Shown here: positions 1-9,113 of the stretch, in pieces
How positions within the stretch are numbered: position 1 is the stretch's first letter
Layout of the letters: every line of letters begins with the position of its first letter
Assembly (NCBI GenBank): GCA_936450465.1
Contig: OW388299.1
Span: forward strand, 38,327,548-38,391,547
From: Gibbula magus
Taxonomy: Eukaryota > Mollusca > Gastropoda > Trochida > Trochidae
DNA length: 64,000 nucleotides
Reading direction: 5' to 3'
Notes under the pieces: generated by a model
The model's database searches: none
The model's input: only the letters and a program-made list of their open reading frames with translations
What the model was told of the DNA's origin: nothing
Program-made: the position numbers and the translations under genes

Positions 1-3000
1 TCAGGAGATCTTTCTTTTATCTAGTGTTCTTCACTGCAAAATCAGGAGCTCCTTCTGTTGTGTAGTGTCTCTCACTGCAAGATAAGGAGCTCCTTTTGTT
101 GTGTAGCGTCTCTCACTGTACGACCAGGAGCTCCTTCTGTTGTGTAGTGTCTCTCACTGTACGACCAGGAGCTCCTTCTGTTGTGTAGTGTCTCTCACTG
201 CAAAACCGGGAGCTTCTACTGTTAGATAGTGTCTGTCACTGTACGACCAGGAGCTTCTTCTGTTGTGTAGTGTCTCTCACTGCAAGATCAGGAGATCTTT
301 CTTTTATCTAGTGTTCTTCACTGCAAAATCAGGAGCTCCTTCTGTTGTGTAGTGTCTCTCACTGCAAGATAAGGAGCTCCTTTTGTTGTGTAGCGTCTCT
401 CACTGAACGGCCAGGAGCTCCTTCTGTTGTGTAGTGTCTCTCACTGAACGGCCAGGAGCTCCTTCTGTTGTGTAGTGTCTCTCACTGTAAGATAAGGAGC
501 TCCTTCTGTTGTGTAATTGCTCTCACTGCAAGATCAGGAGCTCCTACTTTTGTATAGAGTCTCTCACTGAACGGCCAGGAGCTCCTTCTGTTGTGTAGTG
601 TCTCTCTCTGTAAGATAAGGAGCTCCTTCTGTTGTGTAGTGTCTCTCACTGCAAGATCAGGAACTCCTTCTGTTGTGTAATGTCTCTCACTGAGCGGCCA
701 GGAGCTCCTTCTGTTGTGTAGTGTCTCTCACTGAACGGCCAGGAGCTCCTTCTGTTGTGTAGTGTCTCTCACTGTAAGATCAGGAGCTCCTTCTGTTGTG
801 TAATGTCTCTCACTGAGCGGCCAGGAGCTCCTTCTGTTGTGTAGTGTCTCTCACTGTAAGATAAGGAGTTCCTTCTGTTGTGTAGTGTCTCTCACTGAAC
901 GGCCAGGAGCTCCTTCTGTTGTGAAGTGTCTCTCATTGAACGGCCAGGAGCTCCTTCTGTTGTGTAGTGTCTCTCATTGAACGGCCAGGAGCTCCTTCTG
1001 TTGTGTAGTGTCTCTCACTGTATGATAAGGAGCTCCTTCTGTTGTGTAGTGTCTCTCATTGAACGGCCAGGAGCTCCTTCTGTTGTGTAGTGTCTCTCAC
1101 TGTAAGATAAGGGGCTCCTTCTGCTGTGTAGTGTCCCTCACTGGAAGATCAGAGGCTTCTTTTGTTGTGTAGTGTCTCTCACTGTACGACCAGGAGCTCT
1201 ATCTGTTGTGTAGTGTCTCTCACTACAAGATCAGGAGTTCCTTCTGTTGTGTAGTGTCTCTCACTGTACGACGTTGAGCTCAATCTGTTGTGTAGTGTCT
1301 CTCACTACAAGATCAGGAGCTCCTTCTGCTGTGTAGTGTCTCTCACTACAAGACCAGGAGCTCCATCTGTTGTGTAGTGTCTCTCAGTGTACGACGTTGA
1401 GCTCAATCTGTTGTGTAGTGTCTCTCACTACAAGATCAGGAGCTCCTTCTGCTGTGTAGTGTCCCTCACTGGAAGATCAGAGGCTTCTTTTGTTGTGTAG
1501 TGTCTCTCACTGTACGACCAGGAGCTCTATCTGTTGTGTAGTGTCTCTCACTATAAGATCAGAAGCTCCCTCTGTTGTGTAGTGTCTCTCACTATAAGAT
1601 CAGGAGCTCCTTCTGTTGTGTAGTGTCTCTCACTGTTGGATCAATAACTCCATCTGTTTTATAGTGTCTCTCACTGTACGGCGATGAGCTCAATCTGTTG
1701 TGTAGTGTCTCTCACTGCAAGATCAGGAGTTCCTTCTGTTGTGTAGTGTCTCTCACTACAAGACCAGGAGCTCCATCTGTTGTGCAGTGTCTCTCACTAT
1801 AACATCAGGAGCCTCTTTGTTGTGTAGCGTCTCTCACTGCAGTGTCGGCAGCTACTTTCTTGTGCAGTGTATCTCACTGTACGACCAGGAGCTCCTTCTG
1901 TTGTGTAGTGTCTCTCACTACAAGACCAGGAGCTCCATCTGTTGTGCAGTGTCTCTCACTATAACATCAGGAGCTCCATCTGTTGTGCAGTGTCTCTCAC
2001 TATAAGATCAGGAGCTCCATCTGTTGTGTAGTGTCTCTCACTGTACGACCAGGAGCTCTATCTGTTGTGTAGTGTCTCTCACTATAAGATCAGAAGCTCC
2101 CTCTGTTGTGTAGTGTCTCTCACTATAAGATCAGGAGCTCCTTCTGTTGTGTAGTGTCTCTCACTGTTGGATCAATAACTCCATCTGTTTTATAGTGTCT
2201 CTCACTGTACCGCGATGAGCTCAATCTGTTGTGTAGTGTCTCTCACTGCAAGATCAGGAGTTCCTTCTGTTGTGTAGTGTCTCTCACTGTAAGATCAGGA
2301 GCTCCTTCTGTTGTGTAATGTCTCTCACTGAACGGCCAGGAGCTCCTTCTGTTGTGTAGTGTCTCTCACTGTAAGATAAGGAGCTCCTTCTGTTGTGTAA
2401 TTGCTCTCACTGCAAGATCAGGAGCTCCTACTTTTGTATAGAGTCTCTCATTGAACGGCCAGGAGCTCCTTCTGTTGTGTAGTGTCTCTCATTGAACGGC
2501 CAGGAGCTCCTTCTGTTGTGTAGTGTCTCTCACTGTATGATAAGGAGCTCCTTCTGTTGTGTAGTGTCTCTCATTGAACGGCCAGGAGCTCCTTCTGTTG
2601 TGTAGTGTCTCTCACTGTAAGATAAGGGGCTCCTTCTGCTGTGTAGTGTCCCTCACTGGAAGATCAGAGGCTTCTTTTGTTGTGTAGTGTCTCTCACTGT
2701 ACGACCAGGAGCTCTATCTGTTGTGTAGTGTCTCTCACTACAAGATCAGGAGTTCCTTCTGTTGTGTAGTGTCTCTCACTGTACGACGTTGAGCTCAATC
2801 TGTTGTGTAGTGTCTCTCACTACATGATCAGGAGTTCCTTCTGTTGTGTAGTGTCTCTCACTACAAGACCAGGAGCTCCATCTGTTGTGTAGTGTCTCTC
2901 AGTGTACGACGTTGAGCTCAATCTGTTGTGTAGTGTCTCTCACTACAAGATCAGGAGCTCCTTCTGCTGTGTAGTGTCCCTCACTGGAAGATCAGAGGCT

Positions 3001-5290
3001 TCTTTTGTTGTGTAGTGTCTCTCACTGTACGACCAGGAGCTCTATCTGTTGTGTAGTGTCTCTCACTATAAGATCAGAAGCTCCCTCTGTTGTGTAGTGT
3101 CTCTCACTATAAGATCAGGAGCTCCTTCTGTTGTGTAGTGTCTCTCACTGTTGGATCAATAACTCCATCTGTTTTATAGTGTCTCTCACTGTACGGCGAT
3201 GAGCTCAATCTGTTGTGTAGTGTCTCTCACTGCAAGATCAGGAGTTCCTTCTGTTGTGTAGTGTCTCTCACTACAAGACCAGGAGCTCCATCTGTTGTGC
3301 AGTGTCTCTCACTATAACATCAGGAGCCTCTTTGTTGTGTAGCGTCTCTCACTGCAGTGTCGGCAGCTACTTTCTTGTGCAGTGTATCTCACTGTACGAC
3401 CAGGAGCTCCTTCTGTTGTGTAGTGTCTCTCACTACAAGACCAGGAGCTCCATCTGTTGTGCAGTGTCTCTCACTATAACATCAGGAGCTCCATCTGTTG
3501 TGCAGTGTCTCTCACTATAAGATCAGGAGCTCCATCTGTTGTGTAGTGTCTCTCACTGTACGACCAGGAGCTCTATCTGTTGTGTAGTGTCTCTCACTAT
3601 AAGATCAGAAGCTCCCTCTGTTGTGTAGTGTCTCTCACTATAAGATCAGGAGCTCCTTCTGTTGTGTAGTGTCTCTCACTGTTGGATCAATAACTCCATC
3701 TGTTTTATAGTGTCTCTCACTGTACCGCGATGAGCTCAATCTGTTGTGTAGTGTCTCTCACTGCAAGATCAGGAGTTCCTTCTGTTGTGTAGTGTCTCTC
3801 ACTACAAGACCAGGAGCTCCATCTGTTGTGCAGTGTCTCTCACTATAACATCAGGAGCCTCTTTGTTGTGTAGCGTCTCTCACTGCAGTGTCGGCAGCTA
3901 CTTTCTTGTGCAGTGTATCTCACTGTACGACCAGGAGCTCCTTCTGTTGTGTAGTGTCTCTCACTACAAGACCAGGAGCTCCATCTGTTGTGCAGTGTCT
4001 CTCACTATAACATCAGGAGCCTCTTTGTTGTGTAGCGTCTCTCACTGCAGTGTCGGCAGCTACTTTCTTGTGCAGTGTATCTCACTGTACGACCAGGAGC
4101 TCCTTCTGTTGTGTAGTGTCTCTCACTGTACGACCAGGAGCTCCTTCTATTGTGTAGTGTCTCTCACTGCAAAACCGGGAGCTTCTACTGTTAGATAGTG
4201 TCTGTCACTGTACGACCAGGAGCTTCTTCTGTTGTGTAGTGTCTCTCACTGCAAGATCAGGAGATCTTTCTTTTATCTAGTGTTCTTCACTGCAAAATCA
4301 GGAGCTCCTTCTGTTGTGTAGTGTCTCTCACTGCAAGATAAGGAGCTCCTTTTGTTGTGTAGCGTCTCTCACTGTACGACCAGGAGCTCCTTCTGTTGTG
4401 TAGTGTCTCTCACTGTACGACCAGGAGCTCCTTCTGTTGTGTAGTGTCTCTCACTGCAAAACCGGGAGCTTCTACTGTTAGATAGTGTCTGTCACTGTAC
4501 GACCAGGAGCTTCTTCTGTTGTGTAGTGTCTCTCACTGCAAGATCAGGAGATCTTTCTTTTATCTAGTGTTCTTCACTGCAAAATCAGGAGCTCCTTCTG
4601 TTGTGTAGTGTCTCTCACTGCAAGATCAGGAGCTCCTTCTGTTGTGTATTGTCTCTCACTGCAAGATCAGGAGCTCCTCCTTGTTGTGTATTGTCTCTCA
4701 CTGTAAGGTCAGGAACCTCATCGGTTCTGTAGTGTCTCGCACTCCAGTGTCGGCAGCTACTTTGTTGTGTAGTGTCTCTCACTGCAACATGATAAGCTCC
4801 TTCTGTTCTGAAGTGTCGCTCACTGCAAGATCAGGAGGTATTTTTCTTATGTCTCTCACTGCAAGATCAAGAGCTTAATCTGCTTGTCTAGTATCTCTCA
4901 CTACTAGACCAAGAGCTCTTTCTCTTTTTTTGTCTCTCACTGCAAAGTCGGGAGATACTTTTTTGTGTAGTGTCTTTCACTATTATATCAGAGCCTTATT
5001 TTGTGTAGTGTCTCTCATGCAAGATAAGGATTTCATTCTGTTGTATATTGCATCTCACTTCAAGATCAAGACATTATGGCATGTGTGTCCACTGGAAGAG
5101 CAGACGCCCCGTCGGCCATCACTACAGTAACAGGATGCGTTTTCTGTTGTAGTGTATCTGTTCGTGCAAGATTACTGAGAAGGTGTAAGTTGTGTATTTT
5201 CCCTTTGATGTTCATAATATCTGATTGCAAGAGCAGGTGGTCTTTATCATGTATAGGGTCTCTCACTGCAATATCAAAAGCTTGTTTTGT
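1..5290. repeat. 41-bp minisatellite with higher-order repeats
   Basis: About 120 head-to-tail units of roughly 41 bp fill the first 5 kb. Each unit has the core AGGAGCTCCTTCTGTTGTGT followed by AGTGTCTCTCACTG and a variable part (CAAGATC, TACGACC, AACGGCC or TATAAGATC type). Blocks of units recur: a 287-bp block (7 units) starts at 1 and 288 and again at 4258 and 4545, and a block of about 1515 bp repeats between 1739 and 3254. Units decay gradually from about 4640 and the last recognisable ones end near 5290. The array runs off the left edge. The open frames inside it are repeat artefacts. Confidence 0.97.
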
Positions 5291-5547
5291 AATTTACCTT
5301 ACGAAAAGAGAACGAGCTCTTTTCTTAAAAAGCAAGAGCACATTTAGAGTGGTGATGAATGACCACACAATTGATACTGCAGATCCCAATTGTAATATGT
5401 TTATGTTGTTGATATTTTACATCTTCTTCATTATTTGCAATCATGGCAGACAATTCGTCACACCTTTTATTACTCCTCTATTTTTTTATTTCACTCTTTT
5501 CTTATAACTAATCAGTTATTTCATCTTTAAACTTGCCCATGCCCGCT
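5291..5547. other. Unique spacer, no gene seen
   Basis: AT-rich non-repetitive DNA between the decayed minisatellite and the 3' end of the minus-strand small gene. It would contain that gene's 3' untranslated region. I see no exon or element here. Confidence 0.5.
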
Positions 5548-5621
5548 CAAACCATACCCCACTGACCTATTTCCTCGAGGTCCTCCGCATCCTCCTGCTC
5601 TTCCTCCTCCTCTTCAGAACG
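5547..5621 (-). other. In-frame extension beyond the stop, acidic
   Basis: Immediately after the TAA of the small minus-strand gene, the same frame stays open for 24 codons: R-S, then six Glu, then QEDAEDLEE and a short tail, then TGA. The composition continues the charged C-terminus of the gene, so this looks like former or readthrough coding sequence and not 3' UTR. Confidence 0.45.
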
Positions 5622-6116
5622 TTACTCCTTCTCCTTCTCCTTCTCCTTCCGGTCCTTCAGTCCATGCACGATGTTCCTGGCATTTTTGTCGGACTTGGCA
5701 ACCTTGAACTTCTTTTCCACGATCCTGAAACCATCATCTCGGCGCACATGCAGCGGGTCCAGTACGAACTTGCTCTCCCGGCAGGTCCACACGACCGTCA
5801 CCTCGACTTCCTCTTCCTTCTCGATCGACGGAAGTGGCGTCCTCCGCACCAGCCCAAATGGGGTCCTCTTCAAGTCTTTCCCTTGGATTGAGGAAGGGTC
5901 GATCTTGGGACGTCTGAATCCCGCCTTCTTTGGCTCCAGTTTGCCGCTCAGCTTGCCGCTGTGGTCGATAGCTACCATAATTGTTGTTTTGGCTACCGGG
6001 TTCCACTTCTCGGGCCGTTTAAGAAACCACCGTCTTAGTCTGGAGCAGCGAGTCTCTTTGGGCCGAACATTCTCCGGGGTTGGCCAGGGGGCAACCCGGC
6101 TGGGTTTACAACCCAT
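5622..6116 (-). CDS. Hypothetical intronless basic protein, 164 aa
   Basis: I do not recognise this protein. The minus-strand frame starts at ATG 6116 (A at -3 and G at +4; the TTG further upstream is not a credible start) and ends at TAA 5624-5622. The product is strongly basic at both ends, with a short acidic run EKEEEVEV near the middle and a C-terminal KEKEKE stretch. It has no signal peptide or membrane segment. Codon use is far more GC-rich than the flanks, which argues for real coding. A TATAAA on the same strand at 6176-6171 and CRE-like sites further upstream fit a compact promoter and a single-exon gene. Oddly, the frame continues past the TAA for 24 more codons of very acidic sequence (5621-5550) before a TGA at 5549-5547. 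The TAA could be a recent nonsense change, a readthrough codon or a sequence error. The gene could also be a retrocopy or an orphan gene. Confidence 0.6.
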   Translation of the reverse strand: MGCKPSRVAPWPTPENVRPKETRCSRLRRWFLKRPEKWNPVAKTTIMVAIDHSGKLSGKLEPKKAGFRRPKIDPSSIQGKDLKRTPFGLVRRTPLPSIEKEEEVEVTVVWTCRESKFVLDPLHVRRDDGFRIVEKKFKVAKSDKNARNIVHGLKDRKEKEKEKE

Positions 6117-6170
6117 TGTCAATTGTAGACCAAATGTGACTCTAGAACTCTAGAACCATCAACGTCCTTG

Positions 6171-6176
6171 TTTATA
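6171..6176 (-). promoter_or_regulatory. TATA box of the small intronless gene
   Basis: TATAAA on the minus strand, 55 bp upstream of ATG 6116. This implies transcription start near 6145 and a short 5' leader. An 8-bp repeated GTTCTAGA motif lies just downstream (about 6143-6156). Confidence 0.5.
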
Positions 6177-6235
6177 CTAAGAAGTACCTTGGTCGATTTG
6201 CTTTTCACTGTGAGCATCGATGCGCTGTCGTAAAT

Positions 6236-6345
6236 TACGTCTTCTCTAGTAGAATGACTCGTGACGACTGTGCATTGCTATGCATGACGTAACAGACACT
6301 CGCGATTGTCTATGACGTCACAATGCGTGCAAGGTTTGCGTCATG
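6236..6345 (-). promoter_or_regulatory. Cluster of CRE/AP-1-like sites
   Basis: Within 110 bp there is one full palindromic TGACGTCA (6313-6320), a variant TGACGTAA (6285-6292) and half-site-like TTACGTC, GTGACGA and GCGTCAT. They lie upstream of the TATA box of the minus-strand gene, which suggests control by CREB/ATF-type bZIP factors. Function is inferred from motif density only. Confidence 0.45.
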
Positions 6346-8340
6346 ATTTATGTGCAAGCTTACACAAATTAAAACAGTCAGAAGTATAGGCCTAGGCTAA
6401 AAACAATTTCGTTTATCTTACACGATTTTACATTTCAGGATCGAAAAAAGAGAAATGGTACACTTTCATTAAAAAATAAGAAAATAAAATTCAGAAAACG
6501 TTGCTTTATTAAAAGTACTGACAACTATCTCCTACCTGTAGACTGCGAATTATCTAATAAGGCAAGAATACGCTTTATTGTTTCAAAAGAAGCTGGTTCA
6601 TTTCATACACGTCAAAATCTTTACAATTGATTATTTTAATATAAACAATTAATTAGATAATCTGTTAATAAGCAAACGTCATACAATGCAATTGCAAAAA
6701 TAAAAAATAATAAAAAAAGACCTGCTTCACCCCCTACAAAGTATTTGAATTCTGTTTCCGGTTTTTGTATAGTATTAATCTCAAATGTAAATAAATCACT
6801 TATAGGCATTAATTAATGTTATCCATGAGTTCTTAGTGTATTCTGAACCTTAAAACCACGTGGTTAAACTAAATGTATTTATTTAACTTTTAAATGGTTT
6901 TATCAGAACTTGCTACTTTTTTTAATTTACTTATTCTAAAACAAAGAAAACCGCGAGCTAAGCTCACTAATACTACCGGCGTCCATGTGCGATCATATTA
7001 ATTCCTGTGAGAATCTGATGGAATTTCTTTTAGGTGCATTAAGAAGTTGAGTTTATATGAAACAATGTTTTCTGGATAACAACGTGGACCTCTATATTGT
7101 GTATATACACACCGTTTCTCCAAAACGTCGTGTATCTAAGCAATAGAGGTTGTTTTCTAGAAAATCGTGTTTCTTATTACAAAATAAGTTTAATGCAATG
7201 TCAAGGTTTCACGTTTGGACTTCGGATCAAGAGGTCCGTGGTTCGAATCCCGCAGTAATGTTTGGGTACAATTCTAAACTGAATTTCAGCGTAGTACCAC
7301 CCATGGTTCGCTAGTTCCAGCCGATGCTCGCAGGTCTCACCACAATGCATAGCCACATGGTGTTGTGGGCTTTCTTCCTGCAATAATACTAGCAGCCATG
7401 ATATAAGTGAAATACTCTTGAAAGCGGCGTTAAACCCTAACTCACCTCACCTTAAAGCTTTGAAACACTACATTTAACATGATTTCATAAACCTTCATCA
7501 GATATTAGAATAATACATTTGATAATGTATTTTGTAATGGTAAGATATTTAAATACACAAATTCGCCTGTAGTAGAAGATCTGTATAAAGTTAGAAAATA
7601 ATCGAATCAATAGTTGTTTGGTAATCTGCCGGACAGAAAATGTCTTCGGAGACACGGGCGTACGTAATCATTGGTGTGGATCAACAGTTGTATCCACCCA
7701 TAGACTTTAAATACATGTTAATTAATATCTGTAGGAGTATTTTTCATTTAAAAGGGTTAACATATATATATACTAGAAGATGAGAAATCACTTCAGCTAC
7801 ATATACATAATTTCCATGGTAGTTTCCGTTAAGTGTCAAGAAAAGTGTCTTCATACAAGCAAAGCACATGTACAGCATACGTCAATAATTGAACATGGCG
7901 GCCAATGGGACATGGGTAAATGAACGTGTATACACAGGGCCCATACGTCTTCGGTCTGATGTCATTTGATGAGTGATCAACATAAAGATGAACGAAATTA
8001 CAGATACACAGCTAACATTATTTCAGAGATTTTTCATAAATTTTTAGAACAATTTGATTCAAACGTAACTTATGAAAACTAGTCTTGCAAAGGTTAATTA
8101 ACATGTAAGTATATGGGATATCCCAGTGTGGGGAAATATTTATGACCGTTGGTCGGGGTTAAAAAAAAAATCTGTTCACACTCAATTTACTTGTATCTAG
8201 TCAAGGAAACAAACGTATTGCAAAATTGGTTAGAAATATTACTTTCATGATACATTGTTATTTTTCATTCCGAGGTGTGTGTTATAAAGAGAAATGATAA
8301 TTTGAGAATGTGATCGTCATACCATTGATTTTATATCACT
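6346..8340. other. Intergenic, no gene apart from the SINE
   Basis: AT-rich sequence between the small gene's promoter and the JmjC gene. Apart from the SINE at 7203-7451 I see no coding or structured feature. Confidence 0.5.
7203..7451 (+). mobile_element. tRNA-derived SINE
   Basis: It has a tRNA B-box-like GGTTCGAATCCC near its left end, a body containing CACAATGCATAGCCACATGG, and the 3' tail GCGGCGTTAAACCCTAACTC followed by CACCTCACC. The same body and tail occur in reverse at 51257-51365 and 59593-59875, and a tail fragment at 13453-13498, so it is a dispersed family. The A-box end appears truncated. Confidence 0.75.
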
Positions 8341-8445
8341 GGACATTATGGTGGATCTAACAATTTAGCACTGCACTGAGCTTTACGTTGAAGGCTGTTT
8401 AGAGTTTGTAGGTGAGAGTTATCTCCCTTTGAAACTAGCGCCATT

Positions 8446-9113
8446 ATGGCGCCCAAGACGTCGAAAATCTCCCACCAGGAAAGTCAGATAGATATGGCTG
8501 ACAAGTTTCAAAATTTACATGAAAAGGCAGTTTTATTTGGACTGAAGCCCAGTGATTTCCTTAACTTGTCTAGTTTACGTCGAATTCGAGAAGATAAACC
8601 CTCAATTTCAAAACGCAGAACATTCTTTGTCATTGCCTTGTGCTTTGTGCTGCTGAATCAAGCTTTGGAATATCCAGTGAATATTTTCAATATTTTGCTT
8701 ATTTTGTTTGGAGGACCTTTGGCAAGAGAAGTTGAGTGCATCGTCATTTTATCGGAAACAATCGACATAGCTTTACGACCTCCGATAACTGATTGCAGCT
8801 TCTGCAAAAATGTGACGGACATTCCAAAACTGTCCAACATTTCGACGAATTATTTCTACGAAACATTCTCAAAACGTAAACACCCTGTTGTTATCGTTGA
8901 TGCAATGGAAAAATGGAACGCGAAAAAAAAATTTCAGTACAAGTTCCTAAAGAATATTTATCTGCAATATGGCAGCAACTCGCTTGATTTGAAGTCAGAC
9001 ACAGGTTTATTTCTTACCTTCCAAGGGGAATTTGAAAACTTGTACAACGTGTTTGACAGAGTCGATGAAGAAACCATGATGCTGGATGGCAAATACCCTT
9101 GGTATATTGGATG
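8446..9113 (+). CDS. JmjC-like gene, coding exon 1
   Basis: Encodes the N-terminal tail, the membrane segment and the start of the cupin fold. The donor is ATG|GTAAAC, which splits a Trp codon. The open frame runs only one codon past the donor before TAA, so this frame alone must not be taken as a complete gene. Confidence 0.88.

Noticed and set aside
1739..4198. Repeated open frames (88, 88 and 137 codons) in the left array
   Set aside because: They are translations of the 41-bp minisatellite. The unit length is not a multiple of three and the frames simply avoid stops by chance; no protein-like pattern.
5671..6153. 160-codon plus-strand frame opposite the small gene
   Set aside because: Shadow of the minus-strand gene, which has the better start, the promoter motifs and biased composition.
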